Assembly: GCF_025847235.1 (NCBI RefSeq)
Contig: NZ_JAOZEW010000015.1
Span: 95,371 to 159,370, forward strand
Direction of reading: 5' to 3'
Origin: Flavobacterium shii
GTDB lineage: Bacteria; Bacteroidota; Bacteroidia; Flavobacteriales; Flavobacteriaceae
DNA: 64,000 nt
Part shown: in pieces, positions 18,201-25,593 of the stretch
How positions within the stretch are numbered: position 1 is the first letter of the stretch
Layout of the letters: each line of letters opens with the position of its first letter
Notes under the pieces: generated by a model
What the model was told of the DNA's origin: nothing
Seen by the model: only the letters and a program-made list of their open reading frames with translations
Databases searched by the model: none
Made by a program: the position numbers and the translations under genes

Positions 18201-20055
18201 TGCAAGTGTAGACGCTAGCTTAACAATTTCTTCAGTTGTATTCAATATCAACGGACAAAATATTACAGCGGCACTTTCAGGATCAGAATATGTTGCAAAT
18301 TGGACACCAGTTGCAGCAGATTTCAACAAAAATTATACCTTGAAAGCAACTGTAACGGCGTCAAGTGGTACAACGGCAGAAAATACAAAAGCATTCTCTT
18401 TACAATGTTCAGGAACAACTTGTCCTAATTCATTGCCGGTAATTACTTGGGTTTCACCAGCAACGACAACAATTAATCAGCCTTCAGGTTTTCAACCAGT
18501 GGCACTAAGTGTTAATGTTACAGATGCCGATGGTACAATTGCAAGCGTTTCGGTAAGCATAAACGGAACTTATTTTCCTATGACAAAAGGCACAGGAACT
18601 GCATACAACTATACATTTACTCCAAATGCTTATATAACATATCCATTAATAGTAAAAGCTATAGATAATGTAGGAGGTGAAAAATTATTAAATCAATCGA
18701 TTACGATTACTAATTCGACACGAATATTCATTCCGCTTCCATCTAAAGTTCTTTTAGGATATGCACATTCTTGGGAAAATACTGGTGCTCCATTTTTATA
18801 TTTTTCTCAAATGGTGGGAAGTAAATTTAACGTAGTCGATTATTCTTTCGTAGAAACAGTTAATCGTGATGGTTATACACCAGTATTAACTACAAATGAC
18901 ACTAGATATTTGACCAATGGTGTTTTCGATAAGCAATTGTTGAAAAATGATATAAAATCCTTAAGAGATAGTGGCGTTCCTGTTATTGTTTCTATTGGAG
19001 GTCAAAATGGTCATGTTGTTTTAGACAATGTAACTCAAAAAAATATTTTTGTTAATGGTCTAAAAGCAATTATTGATGAGTATCAATTTGATGGAGTTGA
19101 TATTGATTTTGAAGGTGGATCGATGAATTTTAGCGCAGGAGCTTTAAGAGATATTTCTTATGCGGGTATTTCTGCTTATCCAAGATTAAAAAACGTAGTA
19201 GATGCTTTCAAAGAATTAAAAGCTTACTATGGTCCTGGATTTTTATTAACTGCAGCTCCAGAAACACAATATGTACAAGGAGGATATTCTACCTATAATG
19301 ATACATTTGGTTCCTTCCTGCCAATTATTCAAAACTTGCGTAACGAATTAGATTTGTTAGCTGTACAATTGTATAATACAGGAGGAGAAAACGGATTAGA
19401 TGGTCAATATTATGGTTCAGCTAAGAAATCAAACATGGTAACAGCCCTAACAGATATGATTATAAAAGGGTATAACATTGGTACAACAGGAATGCGTTTT
19501 GATGGTTTACCAGCTTCAAAAGTTCTTATTGCATTACCAGCTTGTCCAAGTGCAGCAGGTAGCGGTTATTTAACGCCAACAGAAGGAATTAATGCTATGC
19601 ATTACTTAAGAACAGGAACTACTTTTACAGGAAGAACCTATACTATGCAGCCAGGAGGACCATACCCTTCTTTAAGAGGTTTAATGACTTGGTCTGTAAA
19701 CTGGGATGCATCTTCTTGTGGTAATTCATCTGAATTATCTAAAGCGTATGCGGCTTATTTTGCATCACAAACTGCCAAAATAAAAGCCGATGATAAGATA
19801 GAAGTAACAAGCAATAAAACAATTGCATACTTTAAAGATAATGCATTAGCAATATCCAATGAAGCAAATAGTATCGATAAAGTTGAGGTGTATAATACAA
19901 TCGGACAATCGATATTAAGTTACAAAAACATACAAAATAGTAACAATTTGTTGCTAGAAAATAGAAGTTTCTTAACCAAACAATTATTCATAGTAGTTGT
20001 GACTGATAAATCTGGAAACAGAAAATCATTTAAGGTAATGAACTTTTTAAATTAA
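15214..20055 (+). CDS. chiA: Secreted modular chitinase with two GH18 domains (ChiA-like)
   Basis: 1613 residues. A signal peptide (MKHYYRLLFLFLFPILLFAQ) is followed by GH18 domain 1 (about 25-460; DGFDIDWE with catalytic Glu162). Five carboxypeptidase-regulatory-like repeats start with ISG(T/S)V near residues 473, 559, 644, 729 and 874; the last two share a WTD motif and are about 65% alike. Two Ig/PKD-like segments (about 972-1165) lead to GH18 domain 2 (about 1169-1520; DGVDIDFE with Glu1300) and an 85-residue C-terminal region (VEVYNTIGQSIL, then KVMNFLN) resembling a type IX sorting domain. F. johnsoniae ChiA has the same two-GH18 plan, is secreted by the type IX system and is needed for chitin growth. 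It begins extracellular chitin hydrolysis. Confidence 0.94.
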   Translation: MKHYYRLLFLFLFPILLFAQPAHNKKVVGYYAQWAIYARDFNVPKIDGSKLTHLNYSFYGTTFDPAHPENTKLKCLDTYADFEHTEGGIPWDAPVKGNFYDLMKLKEKYPHLKILISVGGWTKGQDLSPISASPVARAALAADMANFIVTYPFIDGFDIDWEYPLSGGTDGTEVINGAPIPPQKYSPDDNKNLVYLLKAMRQAMPNKLITIAAGNNVRKVGAQYLGPNNRAQYGMTEDISTYCDYITYFGYDFGGNWYDKTCYNAPLYPSGNTNDPLYGATQSESLDELTNQYLNVIGIPANKLVMGLPFYGKIFKNVGTTNTVPNMPGLFVTAPRDAVSGCTNPQNPTGTWDGPAACEKSGSIEICDLVGNPVTNSHPYLDPNTMLVTPAAASAGWVRYWDNATKVPYLYNASLHQFISYEDKQSMELKAEYIKSKNLGGGMIWELSQDTRGAIPNALLGQVNTTFSAAIIGTLTISGSVKNGTNLVPSVTVQLKDATNVVVQTVNSTDGNYTFNNVVSGANYTVTALKASYTFTPVALTNLVANQANVVIQGTQPLYTISGTVLDGITAVSGVTVTATAGTTTFTAVSNASGAYTITALTAGLNYTVTAAKTGVTFTPASTVYSVLSENKVLNFIQTVYYTISGSVMNGATAVSGATVTATSTAGTFTSVSSATGAYSIASLPSGANYTVTIAKTGVTFSPASTVYNNLTASKVLNFTQNAAPANKISGTVKNGANPVAGAKVELIFNWTDNAHPYASFLATTDAQGKYSFDNAIFSGYTIIASLKMNSWQNNDVTYSPSNLTNLAIPATSQVYDFSTGTVAPLKVAGESVPSEVVAVSETKTPPAATVDKSLAESKVLSVTQELVAPGTIISGTVKNGSTPVSGAKVELVVPWTDSTHNWKSVIATTDAQGVFSYDNTVTAGYTQVLSLKLNAWENNNTAYFPNNLVNFAMPTTPQVYNFNTNTVSPPQVTITAPSAATVAIAPGTAIQLKATASVDASLTISSVVFNINGQNITAALSGSEYVANWTPVAADFNKNYTLKATVTASSGTTAENTKAFSLQCSGTTCPNSLPVITWVSPATTTINQPSGFQPVALSVNVTDADGTIASVSVSINGTYFPMTKGTGTAYNYTFTPNAYITYPLIVKAIDNVGGEKLLNQSITITNSTRIFIPLPSKVLLGYAHSWENTGAPFLYFSQMVGSKFNVVDYSFVETVNRDGYTPVLTTNDTRYLTNGVFDKQLLKNDIKSLRDSGVPVIVSIGGQNGHVVLDNVTQKNIFVNGLKAIIDEYQFDGVDIDFEGGSMNFSAGALRDISYAGISAYPRLKNVVDAFKELKAYYGPGFLLTAAPETQYVQGGYSTYNDTFGSFLPIIQNLRNELDLLAVQLYNTGGENGLDGQYYGSAKKSNMVTALTDMIIKGYNIGTTGMRFDGLPASKVLIALPACPSAAGSGYLTPTEGINAMHYLRTGTTFTGRTYTMQPGGPYPSLRGLMTWSVNWDASSCGNSSELSKAYAAYFASQTAKIKADDKIEVTSNKTIAYFKDNALAISNEANSIDKVEVYNTIGQSILSYKNIQNSNNLLLENRSFLTKQLFIVVVTDKSGNRKSFKVMNFLN

Positions 20056-20205
20056 GATTTTAAGAATTCAAAAAGTTGAAAAATTGGGGCGGTTAAAATT
20101 GAGTTTGGTTATTTAAGTTTTAATTTGATTTTTCATATTTTGGAGAAATGTATCAAATTTGGGTAATTTGTTATTTGGTTTTTACCTGGAGGAGATCATT
20201 ATGAG

Positions 20206-20231
20206 CCTGGCACTTAGTGCCAGGTTTTTTT
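20206..20231 (+). terminator. Rho-independent terminator downstream of the chitinase gene
   Basis: CCTGGCAC, a short TTA loop, GTGCCAGG, then TTTTTTT. The stem is strong and GC-rich with a clean U tract 150 bases after the chitinase stop, closing the chitin locus transcript. Confidence 0.85.
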
Positions 20232-20306
20232 ATGCCTTATTGCGATTGGAAAGATTCAGTTGTTTTTTAATAGTATGCAAGTATTCAGGAATGTAGTCAA
20301 ATAATT

Positions 20307-20391
20307 AGGAGCTATTTCCTGCTATCCGCTTGTATCTTTTCATCTGCAAAAAAGCAGATAAAAAGGATACCGCTTCTATCAGGGCTAGGGA
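20307..20391 (+). repeat. Intergenic hairpin repeat, copy A
   Basis: About 85 bp, bounded by AGGAGCTATT and TATCAGGGCTAGGG, with an inner near-perfect inverted repeat (GTATC, ATCTGC, A6 loop, GCAGAT, GGATAC). A second copy in reverse orientation lies at 48973-49055 and a third is cut by the window end (63983-64000). The flanks agree almost base for base, while the loop-proximal stem differs in sequence but keeps its pairing. No reading frame is present. Confidence 0.75.
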
Positions 20392-20636
20392 CCATCATAA
20401 CTAACGAAGCAACTTCCATAATCTAGGAATTGTAGAGGCACACCGCAGTGCGTCTCCGAACAGAAACGCTATCCTAATTCTAATCATAGCCCTCGGTTTC
20501 AACCGTGCGGTACGAATCGGGATAATACATTGCGCTCCAACGGTTGAAACCGTTGGTAATATTTAGAACATATTATTGAATAGACGAAATAATTACGCCC
20601 AACAGGTTACCATCATATTCTAAACTAATTTTTAGC
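20392..20636. repeat. Repeat-rich gap with two further inverted repeats
   Basis: GAGGCACACCGCAGTGCGTCTC-like symmetry lies near 20432-20454. CGGTTTCAACCG at 20494-20505 pairs with CGGTTGAAACCG at 20541-20552, each arm being almost self-complementary. These look like degraded short intergenic repeats. No gene was seen in this stretch. Confidence 0.5.
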
Positions 20637-20670
20637 TATTTTTGAATCTCAATTATTGTATAAAAACTTC

Positions 20671-21444
20671 ATGAAAAAATCAATTGCCATTATAATAACA
20701 TTTTTAGTTTTCGCGTATAGCTCAGCCCAAACAAAATACGGAAATCCAGAAGTTGACCCAATGCAAATCCAGAAAGACTACAGCAGTTGGTGGACATACC
20801 AGAGTAAAAACATAATGCTTTCTCGAGATTTTGTTGCGTTGGACACACTTTCGAGAGAAATACCAAAAGAGACTTTTTTAGATCAATTAGCAAATGGAAA
20901 TAATATTCCCATTCGATTACAATCGGATGATGCTATATATTACTATAAATTATTTAAAATCAATCCCAATTCTGATACAAGTATAAAAGCAACGATTAAC
21001 CAAGAAGCTTTTGATGCGTATAAGAATTTCAAGATGGAGAATACCCCTTTCCCTAAATTCTCTTTTAAGGATTTAAACGGAAATTTAGTTTCTAACGAGA
21101 CGATGAAAGGCAAAATTATAGTTATAAAATGTTGGTATATTCATTGTGCATCATGCATCAAAGAATTTCCAGATGTAAATAAATTGGCAGAGAAATATAA
21201 AGACCGAAAAGATATTCTCTTTGTGAGTTTGGCAGAAGATACACCCGAACAATTAAAAGTATTTTTAGCTAGAAAACCATTATCCTATTCCGTTATTCCA
21301 AATATGAAAATCTATATGAATGAAACGTTGCAATTAAATGCTTTCCCCACACATTTCATCATCAACAAAGAAGGATTAATTGCCAAAGTTTTAAATAATT
21401 ATAAAAGCTTAGAAGTAGCTTTGGAAAAAGAAAGTGAATTGTAA
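20671..21444 (+). CDS. TlpA-like thiol-disulfide oxidoreductase, exported
   Basis: 257 residues from the ATG at 20671, which opens a signal peptide (MKKSIAIIITFLVFAYSSAQ). An upstream TTG is unlikely. The C-terminal half (about 120-257) is a thioredoxin/AhpC-TSA-like fold with the redox motif HCASC (Cys159 and Cys162) after KIIVIKCWY, and a cis-Pro region near AFPTHFI. Residues 25-115 are unassigned. TlpA/ResA relatives reduce periplasmic disulfides, for example during cytochrome c maturation, but many Bacteroidota homologues have unknown partners. It stands alone between two intergenic gaps. A TATTTTTG -7 box (20637-20644) lies 26 bases upstream. Confidence 0.85.
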   Translation: MKKSIAIIITFLVFAYSSAQTKYGNPEVDPMQIQKDYSSWWTYQSKNIMLSRDFVALDTLSREIPKETFLDQLANGNNIPIRLQSDDAIYYYKLFKINPNSDTSIKATINQEAFDAYKNFKMENTPFPKFSFKDLNGNLVSNETMKGKIIVIKCWYIHCASCIKEFPDVNKLAEKYKDRKDILFVSLAEDTPEQLKVFLARKPLSYSVIPNMKIYMNETLQLNAFPTHFIINKEGLIAKVLNNYKSLEVALEKESEL

Positions 21445-21757
21445 AATTTAACCGCAAAGGGCACAAAGAATTACGCAAGGTTCGCAAAGTTTTCCCCAAT
21501 ATTGTCATCCTGACGAAGGAAGGATCTCCGCGAGAAACACCATAATCTTTGTCGACCTACTAGTGGAGATTTACTGCGTCTGTTCGCTATCGCTCGAGTC
21601 TACTGCGTCAAAATGACAAACAGTGCGGATAATTGTAATGAATTTGTGAAAATTCGTGTAATTTGTGGTTGACTTCTTTTGTAATCCATTTAATATTTCT
21701 AATCTGTGGCAAAACATTTAGCGATTTTCATATAAAAAAACTTAGCACCTTAGTTTC
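21445..21757. other. Gap with degraded repeats
   Basis: No gene seen. The gap contains a flavobacterial repeat beginning GTCATCCTGACGAAGG near 21505 and ending in CAAAATGACAA near 21611, forming imperfect outer arms, flanked by low-complexity GCAAAG-rich sequence. The end of this region leads into the promoter of the ABC-F gene. Confidence 0.4.
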
Positions 21758-21789
21758 TTTGTACCACTGAACCTTTTTTACTACTTTTG
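21758..21789 (+). promoter_or_regulatory. Flavobacterial promoter of the ABC-F gene
   Basis: TTTG at 21758-21761, a 20-base spacer and TACTTTTG at 21782-21789 fit the TTG-N17-23-TAnnTTTG consensus fully. It lies 25 bases before the start codon, giving a short leader. Confidence 0.7.
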
Positions 21790-21814
21790 CACAAAATTAA
21801 TTAAATAGACATTC

Positions 21815-23431
21815 ATGTTAACAGTCAATAATTTATCGGTACAATTTGGCAAACGAATTTTGTTTGACGAAGTAAATACAACTTTCACGCACGGAAATAT
21901 TTATGGAGTTATCGGAGCCAATGGTGCTGGAAAATCAACTTTTCTTAAAATAATTTCAGGCGAAATGGATCCTACTTCAGGACATATCCATTTAGAGCCA
22001 GGAAAACGTATGTCGGTTTTAAACCAAAACCACAACATGTTCGATGAGCATACCGTACTTGAAACCGTAATTATGGGTAACAAAGTATTGTACGCGGTTA
22101 AGAAAGAAATGGATGAACTTTATTTAGACTATAACGATAAAAACGCTGATAGAATAGGAGAGTTACAAGTTCAGTTTGAAGAAATGAACGGATGGAACGC
22201 TGATTCTGATGCAGCTTCGATGTTGTCTAACTTAGGTATTGCCGAAGAGCACCATTATACATTAATGGGAGATCTAGAGGGTAAAATAAAAGTTCGTGTC
22301 CTTTTGGCGCAAGCCCTATTTGGTAACCCAGATTTACTTATAATGGATGAGCCTACCAACGATTTGGATTTTGAAACAATCGCTTGGTTAGAGAACTTCC
22401 TTGCAAATTATGAAAATACAGTAATTGTAGTATCGCATGACCGTCACTTTTTAGACTCGGTTTGTACACATATTTCAGATATCGATTTTAGTAAAATCAA
22501 CCATTATTCAGGTAATTATACATTTTGGTATGAGTCTAGCCAGTTAGCGGCTAAGCAACGTGCACAACAAAACAAAAAAGCTGAAGAAAAGAAACAAGAA
22601 TTAGAAGAATTTATTCGTCGTTTTAGTGCCAACGTTGCTAAGTCTAAACAAGCAACTTCTCGTAAAAAAATGATTAGTAAACTTAATATCTCTGAGATCA
22701 AACCTTCAAGCCGTCGTTACCCAGCGATTATTTTTGATCAGGATCGTGAAGCAGGAGATCAAATTTTGAATGTTGAAAATTTAAGTGCTTCAATCGAAGG
22801 AGATATTTTATTTAAAGGTGTTGATTTGAATATGGCAAAAGGAGATAAAATTGTTTTATTCTCTAAAGATTCACGTGCAACAACAGCATTCTACGAAATA
22901 CTAAACAACAATCAAAAAGCCGATGAAGGTACTTTTGATTGGGGAATTACAACAAATCAAGCCTATTTACCTGCAGAGAATCATTCATTTTTTGAGAATG
23001 ACCTGACTTTGGTAGACTGGTTACGTCAATGGGCAAAAACAGAAGAAGAGCGAGACGAAGTTTTTATTAGAGGATTTTTAGGGAAAATGATTTTCTCTGG
23101 AGAAGAAGCTTTAAAAACAAGTAGAGTTTTATCAGGAGGAGAAAAAGTACGTTGCATGTTATCTAGAATGATGATGGAAAGAGCTAACGTGTTGATGCTT
23201 GATGAACCAACGAATCACTTGGATCTAGAGTCGATTACAGCATTTAATAATTCATTGAAAAACTTTAAAGGTTCTGTGATTTTTACAACACATGATCATG
23301 AGTTTGCTCAAACTGTTGGTAATAGAGTAGTAGAGCTTACGCCAAATGGTGTTATCGATCGTTACATGACATTTGATGAATACCTAGACGATGAAAAAGT
23401 GCAAGAATTAAGAGTGAAAATGTACTCTTAA
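21815..23431 (+). CDS. ABC-F family ATPase (YbiT/YkpA-like) with an asymmetric ATP site
   Basis: 538 residues, no membrane segments, two ABC domains joined by a charged linker helix (about 235-285). Domain 1 has an intact Walker A (GANGAGKST, 34-42), Walker B (LLIMDEPTNDLD) and switch His (VVSHDRHF), but its signature reads LEGKIK (about 152). Domain 2 has an intact signature (LSGGEK, about 438), Walker B (VLMLDEPTNHLD) and switch His (FTTHDHEF), but at the Walker A position (about 342-352) it reads FSKDSRATTAF, without the P-loop Lys. One composite site is therefore canonical and the other degenerate. ABC-F proteins bind the ribosome and modulate elongation or antibiotic access. The degenerate site may be normal for this clade. 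Confidence 0.92.
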   Translation: MLTVNNLSVQFGKRILFDEVNTTFTHGNIYGVIGANGAGKSTFLKIISGEMDPTSGHIHLEPGKRMSVLNQNHNMFDEHTVLETVIMGNKVLYAVKKEMDELYLDYNDKNADRIGELQVQFEEMNGWNADSDAASMLSNLGIAEEHHYTLMGDLEGKIKVRVLLAQALFGNPDLLIMDEPTNDLDFETIAWLENFLANYENTVIVVSHDRHFLDSVCTHISDIDFSKINHYSGNYTFWYESSQLAAKQRAQQNKKAEEKKQELEEFIRRFSANVAKSKQATSRKKMISKLNISEIKPSSRRYPAIIFDQDREAGDQILNVENLSASIEGDILFKGVDLNMAKGDKIVLFSKDSRATTAFYEILNNNQKADEGTFDWGITTNQAYLPAENHSFFENDLTLVDWLRQWAKTEEERDEVFIRGFLGKMIFSGEEALKTSRVLSGGEKVRCMLSRMMMERANVLMLDEPTNHLDLESITAFNNSLKNFKGSVIFTTHDHEFAQTVGNRVVELTPNGVIDRYMTFDEYLDDEKVQELRVKMYS

Positions 23432-23453
23432 ATTAAAAATATATCTTTTTATG

Positions 23454-23488
23454 AATCCCATTCGCTGCAAAACGAATGGGATTTTTTT
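23454..23488 (+). terminator. Rho-independent terminator after the ABC-F gene
   Basis: AATCCCATTCG and CGAATGGGATT form a perfect 11-bp stem with an 8-base loop, followed by a T run. It lies between the ABC-F gene and the convergent small lipoprotein gene and may serve the former mainly. Confidence 0.85.
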
Positions 23489-23491
23489 ATG

Positions 23492-23665
23492 TTATTTCTT
23501 TCCGAGGATTTTGCTGAGAATATAAATAATTAAAATGATTACTACTATTACTGCAAAAACTCCAACACCCATTCCTGCTTTAAAAATACCTTCGATAGCC
23601 TCACAACTGGTAAGAGATAACAATACTGTTAAGGCGACTATTACTTTTGTTAATTTGCTTTTCAT
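23492..23665 (-). CDS. Small lipoprotein with a transmembrane helix, 57 residues
   Basis: The minus-strand frame from the ATG at 23665 to a TAA at 23492 encodes 57 residues. It opens with a lipoprotein signal ending LSLTSC (Cys21), continues EAIEGIFKAGMGVG, then a strongly hydrophobic helix (VFAVIVVIILIIYILSKIL, about 35-53) and a GKK tail. A lipobox followed by a second membrane helix in so small a protein is a pattern seen in Bacteroidota phosphatidate cytidylyltransferase-annotated or YtxH-like small proteins, but no family is asserted. It is convergent with the ABC-F gene. The gap on its start side (23666-23923) shows nothing else. Confidence 0.7.
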   Translation of the reverse strand: MKSKLTKVIVALTVLLSLTSCEAIEGIFKAGMGVGVFAVIVVIILIIYILSKILGKK

Positions 23666-23923
23666 GATTTTGGATTTTTAAATTAATTAAAAAAGGACAA
23701 TCGTTATTATCTTATTGTGAAATTAATGAATAGTACAAAAAAAGTGTTATATAATTTCTCGAAAATGTTTTATTATTCAATTTTCAATCTTTATTAAAAA
23801 CGGCTGAGAATAATTGAAAATTAGGTTGTTAGAGTCTTCTATAATTGAGAATTTCGATTGTTGATTTTCATGAAATAAAATTATATTTGAGCTAATAAAC
23901 TATAATTTAACCCTTAAGATATT

Positions 23924-25132
23924 ATGTCAGAAAATACTTTTAGTTTAAAATCTCCCCGTATAGAAGTTATAGATGCATTACGTGGTTTTGCCATTATGGC
24001 GATTATGTTACTTCATAATTTAGAACATTTTGATTTTTATTATTTACCCGAATATTTACCTGAACCAATTAAGGTATTAGACAAGATAATCTGGGATACC
24101 TTGTTCTTTCTTTTTGCAGGAAAATCGTATGCAATCTTTTCACTTCTTTTTGGTTTTAGTTTTTTTATTCAATATGATAATCAGCGTAAAAAAGGAAACG
24201 ATTTTAGATGGAGATATGTTTGGCGACTTGCTATATTGTTTGTTTTTGGATTAGTAAATACACTCTTTTTCTCAGGCGATATATTAATGATGTATGCCGT
24301 TTTAGGATTGATATTAATTCCGGTTTGTAATTTAAACACTAAGGATGTTTTAATAATAGCGACTTTCTTATTGATACTTCCTATGGAATGGTTTAATTTT
24401 TTTAATATTCTTTTCAATCCCGATTATATACTTCCTGCTAATCGATCAAATGCATATTATGGAGATATGTACACTTATTTAAGCGGGAATTCGTTTATAG
24501 ATCATGCAGTAGGGAATTTATCAATAGGAAGATGGGCTTCGATATTTTGGTCATGGGAAAACGGAAGATTTTTTCAGGCGCCAGCATTATTTATGTTTGG
24601 AATGATAGCAGGAAGAAAACAGCTATTTGTTATTTCGGAAGCTAGTATAGCATTTTGGAAAAAAGCATTGATATGCGCTATAATATTATTCATTCCGTTA
24701 TTTGCATTCAAAACGTATTTGCCAGAACTTATAGCAACAAACAAAGACATGGTAAATAGTTTATTAATCATTTTTATATCTTGGTCTAATGTTACCTTTA
24801 TGGTAGTTTTAGTAAGCACATTTGTGTTGTTATATCAAAAAGAAGCTATAAACAAAGTACTGGTAAAATTAATTCCTTTTGGGAAAATGAGTTTGACAAG
24901 TTATTTTTCTCAATCAATTTTAGGATCATTTATATACTACCGTTTTGGTTTGGGACTATACCAATATACAGGTGCAACATTTGGATTGCTAATAGGAATT
25001 GTTTTGTTTTTGCTACAATTAGGATTTTGTACATGGTGGTTAAAAACACACAAACAAGGACCATTAGAATACATCTGGCATAAAGCAACATGGATTTCTT
25101 TCGGAAAAGAGAAAAAGACAGTTGCGGCATAG
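23924..25132 (+). CDS. DUF418 (YeiB-like) multipass membrane protein
   Basis: 402 residues with about nine or ten membrane helices. The start IEVIDALRGFAIMAIMLLHNLEHFDFY matches the HGSNAT/DUF1624-like opening (DALRGxA) of YeiB-type proteins, and the end carries the DUF418 region (SYFSQSILGSFIYYRFGLG, LGFCTWWLKTHKQGPLEYIWHK). The family is inner-membrane and its biochemical role is not settled; transport or acyl-transfer have been suggested. It stands alone, with the small lipoprotein gene divergent upstream and the 180-bp tandem repeat downstream. Confidence 0.87.
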   Translation: MSENTFSLKSPRIEVIDALRGFAIMAIMLLHNLEHFDFYYLPEYLPEPIKVLDKIIWDTLFFLFAGKSYAIFSLLFGFSFFIQYDNQRKKGNDFRWRYVWRLAILFVFGLVNTLFFSGDILMMYAVLGLILIPVCNLNTKDVLIIATFLLILPMEWFNFFNILFNPDYILPANRSNAYYGDMYTYLSGNSFIDHAVGNLSIGRWASIFWSWENGRFFQAPALFMFGMIAGRKQLFVISEASIAFWKKALICAIILFIPLFAFKTYLPELIATNKDMVNSLLIIFISWSNVTFMVVLVSTFVLLYQKEAINKVLVKLIPFGKMSLTSYFSQSILGSFIYYRFGLGLYQYTGATFGLLIGIVLFLLQLGFCTWWLKTHKQGPLEYIWHKATWISFGKEKKTVAA

Positions 25133-25144
25133 CATTCTGTGACC

Positions 25145-25470
25145 TAAAAAAGGAACGCGGATGAAACGGATTTACTAAAGTAAAGACGCGGATAAAAACA
25201 GATTTCTTAAGATTATAAAGAGAAAAAATCCGTTTTTATCTGCGTTTTCGCCTTGGCGAATCTGCATCATCCGTGTTCTGTTTTTTAGACAATCTAGACA
25301 ATTGCAGCTTAACATACTGTAGCTTAAAAAAGGAACGCGGATGACGCTGATTTACTAAAGTAAAGACGCAGATAAAAACAGATTTCTTAAAACTGTAAAG
25401 AGAAAAAATCCGTTTTTATCCGCGTCTTCGCCTTGGCGAATCCGCGTCATCCGCGTTCCCCTTTTTAGAT
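25145..25470. repeat. Tandem repeat, two units at a 180-bp period, each a long imperfect hairpin
   Basis: AAAAAAGGAACGCGGATG begins at both 25145 and 25325, and the roughly 145 bases that follow match at more than 90%. Within each unit the start (GGAACGCGGATG) is the reverse complement of the end (CATCCGCGTTCC in unit 2), and GATAAAAACAGATTT pairs with AAATCCGTTTTTATC. Each unit can therefore fold into one long hairpin. A related short inverted repeat lies at 61380-61526. No reading frame is present. Confidence 0.8.
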
Positions 25471-25558
25471 AATCGATGCATTTTTAATTTTACAATAAAG
25501 AGAAGTAAAGATAAAAGAAGGGTAATGTTGTCTTAAAAGTATTTACATTTTGGTAGAA

Positions 25559-25566
25559 TACTTTTG
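25559..25566 (+). promoter_or_regulatory. Candidate -7 box of the phosphatase gene
   Basis: TACTTTTG matches TAnnTTTG and lies 27 bases before the ATG at 25594. No well-spaced -33 TTG was found. Confidence 0.45.
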
Positions 25567-25593
25567 CTTCGTCTAACAACGAAACAACAACAC

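Noticed and set aside
20056..20670. Search for a gene in the gap after the chitinase
   Set aside because: Only a terminator and palindromic repeats were found; no frame with a plausible start or composition.
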